Origin: Unio delphinus
Taxonomy: Eukaryota > Mollusca > Bivalvia > Unionida > Unionidae
Length of the DNA: 64,000 nt
Direction: 5' to 3'
Assembly (NCBI GenBank): GCA_029339505.1
Contig: JAQISU010000251.1
Location: 584,001-648,000, forward strand
The position numbers and the translations under genes are program-made. Shown here piece by piece: positions 51,329-59,141 of this stretch. The notes under the pieces are model-generated. The model made no database searches, was not told where the DNA came from, and saw only the letters and a list, made by a program, of their open reading frames with translations. Position 1 is the stretch's first letter. Every line of letters starts with the position of its first letter.

Positions 51329-52470
51329 AGCCAGACTGACTGAATTGGGTGTTTTTGAGTTGCCACCGCCCACTAGGGGCATATGGGCAACTTTTATAGC
51401 TACCATATCGGTAGCCATTTAGGTGGGAGGGGATGTTACTCCCTCCCTTAGAAGTGCTTAATTGCACTATCAGTTAAGGCGTTCCCCTGAATTACTAAAA
51501 AGTAACTATCAGGGGAAATGAAAGCCTATATTGGGGGTGGGTAGGAATAGTACCTACACACACCCACCCCTATCATCCAATCAAGCTTGTAAGGTAGCGA
51601 GGGGAAATGTTTCCTCATTTCGCTAGTAATTTGGTGAGTCGGAAATGGCAAAGGTGGAAAAGGCCCAGGTCCAGGAGGGCGTTGACACAGCAGCACACAC
51701 CAGAGCACGCCAACAGCAAGACAGCACAGCAAAGGACGCAGCCCACACCTGAAAAACCAAGGTCTTACTAAAGGTCAAATTCAGTCCAGTTGTACTAATG
51801 GACAAATTAACATCCAATATTGTGTTAGCCACCTGTGCAATTATTCAAATATTTAAGTTGAAGAATTATTATTTAAAGTCCTATCATTCAAATAAAACTA
51901 GTACATAAGCGTACATATAATAAGTCCCTAACAATTTTGTAAAATTAAAATGTCTAAGCGACATATAATAGTGTAGTCAATGGTAGTTTGTTTAAGTTAT
52001 GAATTTTGCTGGAGGTACCAATATAAGTCATATTAGATTTTTAGGGCCACGGAAAGTTGTTCAAAAAGGGGTACTCGTAACCAAATGAGTCCCCTATTAT
52101 TCAGGCAATGAAAAGATAAATGGCAATATCTTTTCGTTGAAACTGCTTCATTCGAGTAGTCCGATGCTGGCGACACATCAGAAGACCGCTGTAATTGTGT
52201 CAAAAAGCTGGCTATCTAAGGTAGTATTTCGCTGACTTGGTGATATCATCCTACGGCAGCCTGTGGGTTACTCAATACTTTGATATCACCAGTCAGCGCG
52301 CCTCAGGTCCGCCACATTGTTTAGATTTCCATGGCTGGTTACAATGTGGTTCCAGTAGTTTGACGTAGGAGCAAGTCCACTTCAATGCCCGCCATTTTTC
52401 TTCACCACGTGGTTATAGTGGGCTACTCAGTTTCCATATATCTTTGACTTCTGCCGCTTGTTAAAGGGAC
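51329..52470. other. hairpin-array region (no gene)
   Basis: Seven consecutive hairpins in 51358-51625: AGTTGCC/GGCAACT, GCTACC/GGTAGC, GGGAGGG/CCCTCCC, AGTGC/GCACT, TTCCCCTGA/TCAGGGGAA with inner TTACT/AGTAA, GGGGTGG-GTAGG/CCTAC-CCACCCC, and TAGCGA/TCGCTA with inner GGAAA/TTTCC. Further strong hairpins are at 52110-52135 (GAAAAGATA/TATCTTTTC), 52230-52298 (about 18-bp arms, one bulge) and 52312-52349 (CCACATTGT/ACAATGTGG). TATAAAAG on the minus strand lies at about 51391-51398. A 35-codon + strand frame at 51646 is not convincing. The stretch could be a non-coding RNA region or a fold-back insertion. Confidence 0.6.
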
Positions 52471-52620
52471 TTATAAACTCGCCGAAATATTTCCTCTGTA
52501 TAGTCCACCGCCCCACATCATGATTTTTCTCTTCGTAGTGGTAGTGAGTTGATAACGTCTTGAACTGTCCTTAACTGTTAAGCCCAGGAAAATGTGCTTC
52601 CGCACCCGTCGTGACGTCAT
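52471..52620 (-). CDS. small basic ORF downstream of promoter module B
   Basis: 49 codons from ATG (MTSRRVRKHIFLGLTVKDSS...), the first ATG after the initiator-like motif at 52693-52703. It is basic and Thr/Arg-rich with no recognised domain. Support comes only from the strong promoter module B upstream. No histone-type stem-loop was found after it, unlike the three sibling genes, so module B may instead drive a non-coding RNA. Confidence 0.25.
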   Translation of the reverse strand: MTSRRVRKHIFLGLTVKDSSRRYQLTTTTKRKIMMWGGGLYRGNISASL

Positions 52621-52692
52621 CAGGTCGCCAGCTCCAGAAAAGCCGTCCTACTCGATCTGCAGTCTTTGCCTGAATGTGATGAATGATGTCGA

Positions 52693-52755
52693 AGCCAGAC
52701 TGACGAGTGATTCTTTATATATAGTTCAAGCGCGGACGTGATGGAAAACACCCCC
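52693..52755 (-). promoter_or_regulatory. histone-like promoter module B
   Basis: Minus strand, upstream to downstream: TTTTCCATCACGTCCGCG, CTTGAAC, TATATATAAAG (about 52713-52722), then TCAGTCTGGCTTC (about 52693-52703). A second copy of the upstream box alone lies at 52800-52824. It is nearly identical to module D at 53465-53526. Confidence 0.7.
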
Positions 52756-52799
52756 TAGATCCAAAAATCTTACAGTATCCCTATCATTACCAAAAACAC

Positions 52800-52824
52800 G
52801 CGGACGTGATGGAAAACACCCCTC
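52800..52824 (-). promoter_or_regulatory. extra copy of the upstream box (module C)
   Basis: TTTTCCATCACGTCCGCG on the minus strand, without its own TATA/initiator on the downstream side; it sits about 70 bp upstream of module B as a duplicated enhancer-like box. Confidence 0.6.
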
Positions 52825-52994
52825 ACTTTTATACTTGACTCATATTAATTATACATTGAACAAGTTATTTTGAAAAAATACGTTGTGCTTATAGACGCAC
52901 TTCAAAACAAAAGTAAAAAGAGACAGTGATTATAGACTCACTTCTAATTTTTTTCTAACTTCCTCACATACCATAAGCAAATTGAATGATTAAT

Positions 52995-53030
52995 TCTTTT
53001 CGAGAATATTGGGTAGCCCTGAAAAAGGCT
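52995..53030 (-). terminator. histone-type 3' stem-loop plus HDE, gene C
   Basis: Minus strand AGCCTT-TTTC-AGGGCT (53015-53030, one G-T pair), preceded by AAACA, followed by ACCCA and, 13 nt later, GAAAAGA (52995-53001). It starts 40 nt after the stop of gene C. Confidence 0.72.
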
Positions 53031-53070
53031 GTTTTTTGTGTTTGTGTGTACGAGGAAGGATGGCAATCTT

Positions 53071-53433
53071 TTATCGTCTAAGATTGCGTCCTCGTTTGGC
53101 TACACGATAGGGTCTGCTTCTTCGGAAAGAGAAAGAGAACTCTTTCGTGTCCACACGACAGTCGACAAAACTTCTGTCTGGTTCCTGCTGCTGTTGTTGC
53201 TGTTGCTGCTGCTGCTGTTCTCTCTGCTCTCTCTGCTGCTTTTGAAGTCGATACTTCTCAGTCCATTCTTCTTTCTCTTTTTGAATTTCCTCTCTGAAGA
53301 GTTCTTCTATGAGGTCTTCCGTTACTTGTAGCATTCTCACATTCTCTATCTCTTCAGGCTTTGGCATCAGATTGTGTCTGATACGATGCAGAGTGACATA
53401 AGCTTCGTTCAGCTTAGCTAGTCTTGAGCACAT
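53071..53433 (-). CDS. coiled-coil protein C with histone-like gene signals
   Basis: 120 codons from the ATG at 53433 (MCSRLAKLNEAY), the first ATG after the initiator of module D; the longer frame to 53523 would run through the promoter. Residues 1-60 are helical, followed by IEELFREEIQKEKEEW, a QREQREQQQQ run (11 consecutive Gln, CAG/CAA mixed) and a basic serine/arginine-rich tail. No known domain. It shares helix pattern, promoter and 3' end type with genes A and B. It lies 300 nt from the second Polinton-like block, which suggests it is part of that element, but this is not proven. Confidence 0.6.
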   Translation of the reverse strand: MCSRLAKLNEAYVTLHRIRHNLMPKPEEIENVRMLQVTEDLIEELFREEIQKEKEEWTEKYRLQKQQREQREQQQQQQQQQQQEPDRSFVDCRVDTKEFSFSFRRSRPYRVAKRGRNLRR

Positions 53434-53464
53434 CTTCGTAGTAGGATGAGTCAAACAATGGATG

Positions 53465-53526
53465 GCCAGACTGGAGACTACCCCTGCTTTATATGGTTCA
53501 AGCGCGGACGTGATGGAAAACACCCC
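53465..53526 (-). promoter_or_regulatory. histone-like promoter module D
   Basis: Minus strand: TTTTCCATCACGTCCGCG, CTTGAACC, ATATAAAG (about 53487-53494), then CCAGTCTGGCC (about 53465-53475), 32 nt before the ATG of gene C. It is the best match to module B. Confidence 0.7.
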
Positions 53527-53653
53527 TCTGCGGTTTAGGGTTGGAAACGTTTAGATAGTTTGATGTGAGGGATAGAAAGAAAAGTCAAAGAGCATTTATA
53601 TGAATACAAAAGTAAAACAAACGACAGACTATTTGGTTTCAAAACACAACATT

Positions 53654-53659
53654 TTTATT
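53654..53659 (-). terminator. AATAAA polyadenylation signal of element 2
   Basis: AATAAA on the minus strand, about 75 nt after the protease stop. The main block thus uses a conventional poly(A) signal, unlike genes A-C. Confidence 0.5.
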
Positions 53660-53734
53660 CAAATAACAAAACAACTCACAAAACACAAACATTTCAAATA
53701 ACAAACATTTTTTTTCTTCCATAACACTAATACA

Positions 53735-54292
53735 TTATCTTTGACATGGTTGACAACGTTGTGAATTAAATTGAGATTTCCACTGTTGGAAATCATTGGG
53801 CCATTGATGTACACTACGTTTCCTAGCTAAAGACAACAGATAGCCATAATGGTCACAAAACCATCGATCTACTTTGTCATCGTTTCGAGACGAATGACGA
53901 TCAAAATAAGTCACTAAATGTTCTAAAGAATATCCAAGACTGCGATGATGCAGATAATAGATACAATATTGTCCACACACCATAGAATCTGTGCTTTGTA
54001 ATTTCACATTATTGAATCGTGTCGTCTGGGCATTTCTTATCATAAAGTCAATGATATCATCTTCGAAAGGGGGTAATCCATACGAATCAAAATATTCCAC
54101 ACAGCCCTCTTGAGGAAAGAAGACAGCTACCCAGTGAGTTCCTGGAAGATGACTATCATCTGTGTTGATGACATAAGCTTGATTCTCTTGAGGTTTGCGA
54201 TGAGGTAGTTCATCTTTAGCACACACGACAGGATTCCAAGAAGCAGTGTACGAACTACGGTTCAAAAGATAATAAAGTTCCCAGGTATCCAT
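53735..54292 (-). CDS. adenain-like cysteine protease
   Basis: 185 codons, ATG start. Catalytic residues are readable: His53 (GTHWVAV), Asp69 (YFDSYG), Gln99 (KLQSTD) and Cys106 (MVCGQYC). The order and spacing fit the adenovirus-type maturation protease of Polintons, which trims capsid precursors inside the assembling particle. It is the last gene of the block, 37 nt after the stop of the upstream gene, and is followed by AATAAA. It is clearly diverged from the protease of element 1, supporting two lineages. Intact. Confidence 0.88.
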   Translation of the reverse strand: MDTWELYYLLNRSSYTASWNPVVCAKDELPHRKPQENQAYVINTDDSHLPGTHWVAVFFPQEGCVEYFDSYGLPPFEDDIIDFMIRNAQTTRFNNVKLQSTDSMVCGQYCIYYLHHRSLGYSLEHLVTYFDRHSSRNDDKVDRWFCDHYGYLLSLARKRSVHQWPNDFQQWKSQFNSQRCQPCQR

Positions 54293-54329
54293 TTTTTGTT
54301 GTGTAGCCTTGTTTTTTTCTCTCCTTTCT

Positions 54330-54827
54330 TCACAGATGATGATAAGTCATCAATTCGATCCAGACTTTTTGCTTGAAACGGTCTGACAAGTAACTAATGG
54401 TTTGCTTCGTCTCTTTACTTTTGGCCAAGAGAGCTTCGATGCGATCAATTTCTCGAGCAAACAATGGAGGAGAGGAATGATCACGTAAGCCTTTATACCA
54501 CTGAAGTAACACGTCTTCTTCTGAGATGAGACTCCATGCTTCGTTCAGATAATCGTCCAATTTTTCTTCTTGACTCATCATCATACATTTATCGTGTTGA
54601 ATTTGACTGGGATGATCGATTTGACATCCATAACAATCTTTTTTAATCATGTCTCTCATTTTATCTTCCAAGTGTTGTGCAAAACAGGCCACTAACTGTT
54701 GTTCCTGTTCTGGCCATCTGGATTGCATGATCACTACTTCTTCTTTTTGGTCTTGAGGGTTTGCTTTCTCTGTAACCTCCCATTCCATGGATTCTCCACT
54801 ATTCAAAGAAGGACAAGGGTCTTCCAT
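54330..54827 (-). CDS. conserved Polinton hypothetical with CYGCQ motif
   Basis: 165 codons from ATG. It is acidic at the N-terminus, then has KKDCYGCQIDHPSQIQHDKC (residues about 62-81), a Cys/His cluster that may bind zinc, then a helical domain with EEDVLLQWYKGLRD. I recall the TCxGCQxxHPSQxxH pattern from proteins encoded beside F54H12.2-like genes in many animal genomes; their function is not known. It lies 5 nt downstream of the capsid gene and is probably co-expressed with it. Confidence 0.6.
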   Translation of the reverse strand: MEDPCPSLNSGESMEWEVTEKANPQDQKEEVVIMQSRWPEQEQQLVACFAQHLEDKMRDMIKKDCYGCQIDHPSQIQHDKCMMMSQEEKLDDYLNEAWSLISEEDVLLQWYKGLRDHSSPPLFAREIDRIEALLAKSKETKQTISYLSDRFKQKVWIELMTYHHL

Positions 54828-54832
54828 AGTGT

Positions 54833-56182
54833 CTAATAGTCTAGAATGACTTCTCTCAAACTGTTGATTTCTATGGTATTATCGAATTCGGCATACAGAA
54901 TGACATTCACCGTATGGTCAAGAGCTGGTGAAAACTGAAGTTCCACACGCAGTTGTCCAGATTTTATAGGGTGGAAATGTCCCTCGTCGCTGCCTTGGTC
55001 TGGAGTGAAATCAAAAGCCCACAAAGCGTAACCTCCTGCATAATCTTCGTAGGAAATACCGTGACTGGTGTTGGTTCCTAACTGTCCTCTGGCTTCGTGC
55101 AGCGACAAGTACGACCTCAAGTAATTCTTCGCGGCAAACTTGGGTTCGAAAGGTCGGGTACACAAAGTTTTGCCATCGCGACTGACTTCGATTTTGGTTA
55201 CTCCGCAGTGGTTAAACTCGAAAGGATTGATATTGTGGACACCGTTGAAGGCTGCATTGCTGACGATACCAATGAATAAACGTTTGGGTAACTGTCCTTG
55301 GAACAGATGATCTTCGATCTTAGATTGGAGTCCAGAGGCAATGGTGAAAGTTTTGACTTCCACGCGTCGTATCGGATACTTGGCTGTCGTTCTGCTCAAA
55401 GTGTGACTGATGTCATTTCCCACTTTAGGTAACACTTCCACACGACGCACGTATAACCTGGCTTCTTGGATGATGGTTTTGTATGTGTTGGCATCAGCCA
55501 TCAAATGGAAAGCAGCACTGCTACGATTCAGTCTCAAGCGAATATCTACTCCGTTCAGCAAATACTTCTCTTGAAACCACATGTCCAAATGCAAACGATC
55601 GAACATTTCTAAACTACGTCCTTGCTGAATTTTCTTTCGACGCTCGTTAAAACCTACATTGTGAGGATTGGCAGGAATGGCAGGATTGCTGCCCTCAGCA
55701 GCTGCTGCTGCTACGGACAAGGCTGTGATGTTAAACTTATCTGCGGTGTCAGGTTTCCATACCACACAAGCATCTAAATGAGTGTTCTTGGCTTCTTTTC
55801 CGTACGTCAAGAGATTTTCGAGGTACGCTCGGTAAGGGTAAGTATCCGTGCTACTGCTGATCAGTTTGTTATTCATGTACAAATCCACTTCGCTGAACAA
55901 AGAATGCATGAAATTGTTGACGGGAGCTACTTGGGCATCGGCTGCTGGATCGGTGTTGTCCGTTCTACTCACTTTCACTTTCAAATACAAGTAACTGTTG
56001 TTGAGATCGATGTAATCTTCGGGTTGTCCTTTGATTTCAAACTCGATGGGAGCTGAATCCGTCAAAGAGGAGACGGGATGAAATTCGACCCATTGGGCTT
56101 CTTGCATGGTCATCATCGTGGGTGGCATGGCAAAGAGATCTAGTTCCGACTTGGAACAGGCACAAGATTCTTGGTGCATCAT
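54833..56182 (-). CDS. F54H12.2-like major capsid protein candidate
   Basis: 449 codons from the ATG at 56182 (an ATG-ATG pair); upstream in-frame codons open with TTG and are unlikely. The N-terminus CACSKSELDLFAMPPTM and the segment SAPIEFEIKGQPEDYIDLNN with VNNFMHSLFSEVDLYMNNK (residues about 35-110) are hallmarks of the F54H12.2-like family common in animal genomes as Polinton relics. I interpret the family as the double-jelly-roll major capsid protein. A poly-Ala/Gly loop near residue 150 is low complexity. The frame is intact. It differs completely in motifs from the capsid protein of element 1. Confidence 0.75.
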   Translation of the reverse strand: MMHQESCACSKSELDLFAMPPTMMTMQEAQWVEFHPVSSLTDSAPIEFEIKGQPEDYIDLNNSYLYLKVKVSRTDNTDPAADAQVAPVNNFMHSLFSEVDLYMNNKLISSSTDTYPYRAYLENLLTYGKEAKNTHLDACVVWKPDTADKFNITALSVAAAAAEGSNPAIPANPHNVGFNERRKKIQQGRSLEMFDRLHLDMWFQEKYLLNGVDIRLRLNRSSAAFHLMADANTYKTIIQEARLYVRRVEVLPKVGNDISHTLSRTTAKYPIRRVEVKTFTIASGLQSKIEDHLFQGQLPKRLFIGIVSNAAFNGVHNINPFEFNHCGVTKIEVSRDGKTLCTRPFEPKFAAKNYLRSYLSLHEARGQLGTNTSHGISYEDYAGGYALWAFDFTPDQGSDEGHFHPIKSGQLRVELQFSPALDHTVNVILYAEFDNTIEINSLREVILDY

Positions 56183-56263
56183 TTTTTCTTTATGTTTTTT
56201 CTCTTCACTTTTAATAATCAAAAATGTCTAAGTCTCGAGCGGTTCTTTTTTTCTTCGTCTTTC

Positions 56264-56653
56264 TCACTTAAAGGTACGGAGACTTTTGAAAGGGTGTCTT
56301 CGTCGTCGCTTTCTACCTTGTCCTTGCTGTGTCGTCAGGGAAGCAGAAATGTCAGACTCGGTACCGTTCAGGGCATTTATAGGACTTTCTCGTCGACCCA
56401 AAATCTCTTTACCCGTTTGAAGTAAGACATTTTTGCCTGCTCTCAAAAAAGCTTCTTTAGGGTTTTGTTTGTCAATGAGAACATTGTGAAGAAAATCTTT
56501 GCCGTGAGTCAATGCGGCATCTTTTAAGGCGTGCAATCCTCGTGTCACCATCGGTTTTAAAACAGGGACCACGGAACGAAAGGCTGATTTAAACATATCT
56601 CCTAAACCATGTCCTCGTTGTCGAGTGACTCCTTGGTACACAGGATACATCAC
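56264..56653 (-). CDS. pVI-like minor capsid protein
   Basis: 129 codons. An N-terminal YQGVTRQRGHGLGDMFKSAF (a G-rich, potentially amphipathic segment, residues 6-25) leads into a helix-rich part with LKPMVTRGLHALKDA and a C-terminal cluster GQGRKRRRRHPFKSLRTFK. The arrangement (amphipathic start, basic end, about 130 residues) fits the pVI/pX-like endosomolytic or core proteins of adenovirus-like elements. It sits between the capsid and penton-like genes, 4 nt after the penton-like stop. Confidence 0.55.
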   Translation of the reverse strand: MMYPVYQGVTRQRGHGLGDMFKSAFRSVVPVLKPMVTRGLHALKDAALTHGKDFLHNVLIDKQNPKEAFLRAGKNVLLQTGKEILGRRESPINALNGTESDISASLTTQQGQGRKRRRRHPFKSLRTFK

Positions 56654-56657
56654 TTTT

Positions 56658-57599
56658 TCAGTTGTTCGAGAATCGTTTTTGAAAATGGAGTTTCACTGTG
56701 ACTTTCCCTTTGGTAAATGGAATATTTTGTCCTAGTTCTCCTTTTATAGAAATGTTGACACTGTCGAAATACGACTTACTGACGGGTAAATAATGAGGAT
56801 GTACAAATTCACGGTGAACGTGATTGGTATTTCCACCTTCCTCTTTATCGGTAGTGTCAGAATCCACTTTGAAAGGAATGACACGCAGTAACGGTGCAGA
56901 GGTGTGTCCTACCACGTTGTACTCTGCCACATCGGAGTACACAAACATCAAGTTGAGACCTTGGTTCAATTCAATAGGGAATCGAAAATATTTGGCAAAA
57001 TCCGAGTTACTGGTTATGCCTGGTATTTGCTTTTTGTTCTTGAGCATCTCGACGTCTCCACCTAAAATATCAAACAATTCAGGACAAAAAGTAATGGCCA
57101 TCATTTTCTCCTCTGAAAATGTCATCATGAGTCGACGAGACACTGAATAGTACTCAATGGTCACACTTTTTGGGTTTTTTGAGTTTGCAAAGAACTCCAT
57201 GGCTTTACCAAACACAACATTTAACCTGGTTACAATCGTAGTCACTAAATGTTGACCACTAAAATAATAACCTGGAGGAATGACGAACTTATGAGTGGAC
57301 AGGGCTTTAGTTGGGGGTCCATCTGATTTCTTTTCGCCACCTTTACCTCGTGCGTCTAAGGCTTTTTGCAATTGCTCGTCAAACACTTCTACTGTAAAAG
57401 TGTTTTGATTTTCGACGATGTTTTTGATTTGTGTCGGGTGTATTATTTCCACTAAAGCTCCTTCCCAATGATCATCTTGATCCAAATGCATGGTTTGAGG
57501 TAATTTAGCCGTGTAACAGCACAATGTGTTGTTAGGAAACACCTCCATAGAACTGTCACTGGATAACGTTAAGTAAAATTGGTTAATAGTGTTGTTCAT
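56658..57599 (-). CDS. penton-like minor capsid protein
   Basis: 313 codons from the ATG at 57599, which overlaps the stop of the upstream gene as ATGA. The opening NTINQFYLTLSSDSSMEVFP, the DDHWEGALVEIIHP strand (residues 40-55) and the glycine turn VIPPGYYFSGQHL (about 105) are typical of the second, single-jelly-roll capsid protein of F54H12.2-type Polintons. The C-terminal KVTVKLHF strand also fits a jelly roll. It is expected at the icosahedral vertices. Intact. Name assigned by family memory and position. Confidence 0.65.
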   Translation of the reverse strand: MNNTINQFYLTLSSDSSMEVFPNNTLCCYTAKLPQTMHLDQDDHWEGALVEIIHPTQIKNIVENQNTFTVEVFDEQLQKALDARGKGGEKKSDGPPTKALSTHKFVIPPGYYFSGQHLVTTIVTRLNVVFGKAMEFFANSKNPKSVTIEYYSVSRRLMMTFSEEKMMAITFCPELFDILGGDVEMLKNKKQIPGITSNSDFAKYFRFPIELNQGLNLMFVYSDVAEYNVVGHTSAPLLRVIPFKVDSDTTDKEEGGNTNHVHREFVHPHYLPVSKSYFDSVNISIKGELGQNIPFTKGKVTVKLHFQKRFSNN

Positions 57600-58015
57600 A
57601 TTTCCAATGTTCTTCTGTCCGAGGAGTCACTCGAGGTTAAAGGAGTATCTAAAAGAGGATTGTGATTGGAAGGGTGACTGTCAGGAGAAGGACTAACGTT
57701 GGTCGCAAGACTCCCAATATTGTTACTGTTGTTCCCGTTGTAAGAGTAAATCAGGGAAGGATTGGGAAGAAGATACCCGATGCAACTGCTGAGTAAAATG
57801 GTCCACAATTGTTTGTCTCCTTGTTGCAAACTCAGATTAGCAATGGCTGCACCAATGACACAATATACCACAAAGATTTGACAGAAAAAAACGATTTGCG
57901 TTTTAGGGACACGTTCTCCACACCACACCCACAAGGGTTGCTTTTGTAAATCTTGCAGAGATGATGTGGGTGAAGGAGTAGTCACTGTGGTCGCTGAAGC
58001 TGTATTTAAGGGCAT
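57596..58015 (-). CDS. small two-TM membrane protein
   Basis: 139 codons from the ATG at 58015; a GTG three codons upstream is not needed. After a Ser/Thr-rich start comes GERVPKTQIVFFCQIFVVYCVIGAAI (written in part: PKTQIVFFCQIFVVYCV), a first TM segment, then a second TM LWTILLSSCIGYLLPNPSL (residues about 75-93) and a disordered Ser/Asn/Pro tail. The SQIVFF...NLS...LWxSLLxSCxGYxLPxP pattern is one I recall from many animal Polintons. A role in an inner membrane or in entry is speculative. The end overlaps the penton-like start (ATGA). Confidence 0.6.
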   Translation of the reverse strand: MPLNTASATTVTTPSPTSSLQDLQKQPLWVWCGERVPKTQIVFFCQIFVVYCVIGAAIANLSLQQGDKQLWTILLSSCIGYLLPNPSLIYSYNGNNSNNIGSLATNVSPSPDSHPSNHNPLLDTPLTSSDSSDRRTLEI

Positions 58016-58020
58016 GATGG

Positions 58021-59133
58021 TCACTTCTTTTTATAGTCGATGACTTGGGCAGCGTCAATCCAAGAATCAAAACTAGGAGGATATCCTTTCCAACGTACTT
58101 TGACTTCTTTGACACGACGTTTTCCTACTTTACGGGTTCTTCGTTCGAGAATGCTTTCAATGTCGTACACGTCGTCTTCTTTTTTGGTGACACGTTGTAA
58201 CTCAGGCAAGTAAAACGTTCCTCTTAATACTTCTCCGTTCATGTCTTCCAATTTATAGACGGCAGGATGACGGCCACGCACTCGTTCAGTAACACGAAAC
58301 AATTCGGTGGTCCAATTGGGTAAGTAACCTTTGTCGAAAGTGCGTTTGGTTTTACCAATGCGTACCCAATCTCCCGGGGTTAACACTTCTCCACCTTTCT
58401 TGGGGACAGCCCTCGTTCGGGACGTACCAAACAGACGCTCAAAAACAGTCACTTCGTTGTCGGGTGTCACCTCTTGTGGGGCACGTCCAATGCTTATATG
58501 GTAAGATTGATTGTAGGCTTGGACTAAGTGCGGTAAGACGTCGATGTACTTGAGGGTGTGTTGATGCGTAAAATATTTCCACATGCGTTCTTTCAAGGTA
58601 CGTTGAAAACGTTCCACGATACTGGCTTTGGTTTCAGGATTTTCGGTGGTGAAAAAATGAATGTCACGTTTCTTTAATTCTCGTTGGAAAGCTTGGTTTA
58701 GAAATTCGGTGCCTTTGTCGGTTTGCCATCGAAGAGGGTGACGACCACTTTGTTTCAACACCAGTTGCAAAGCTCGTACTAACTCTCCGCTCGATTTGGA
58801 TGTCAATGGTACGACCCAGGCAAATTTAGAAAAGACGTCGATGACACAAAACAAATATTTGTAGCCACGATTGTAGGTGGCTAAATGAGAGACATCGGCT
58901 AAATCGGCTTGCCATTGATGATCGATGCCTTCCACTTGAGTGCGACTTCTGTGAAATTTTCGTCGAATGGGTTTGTGTAAAGTGTACGTCGCTTGTTCTT
59001 GTAACCATCGTTGTACTGTAGGTAAACGGAGCTTTTTCAAGCGAGTTTTTGTAGCACGATACAATTTCTGAATGCCTCCGTAACCTGCAGGGTGAGCTGG
59101 ATCGTAATAAATGCTGGCTAAGACCTTCTACAT
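58021..59133 (-). pseudogene. DDE integrase with chromodomain; TAG at codon 2
   Basis: Retrovirus-like integrase of Polintons. From the ATG at 59133 the second codon is TAG (59128-59130), after which 23 codons of typical N-terminus (IYYDPAHPAGYGG) run in frame into the long open frame. Numbered from that ATG, the catalytic triad is Asp77 (WQADLAD), Asp139 (WQTDKGTEF) and Glu174 (SIVERFQRT), the last two exactly 35 apart (D35E). An SH3-like region (PGDWVRIGK) and a C-terminal chromodomain (YDIESILERR..VRWKGYPPSFDSW) follow. It would insert the element's DNA. Apart from codon 2 the frame is intact; a TTG-initiated shorter product would lack the N-terminal 23 residues. Confidence 0.85.
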
Positions 59134-59141
59134 GGTTTAGG

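Noticed and set aside
51646..51753. 35-codon + strand frame MAKVEKAQVQEGVD...
   Set aside because: No promoter, homologue or conserved motif; most likely chance within the GC-richer stretch.
52168..52645. GCTGGCGAC ... GTCGCCAGC as MITE ends
   Set aside because: Only nine matching bases, no target duplication, and the interval includes promoter-linked DNA.
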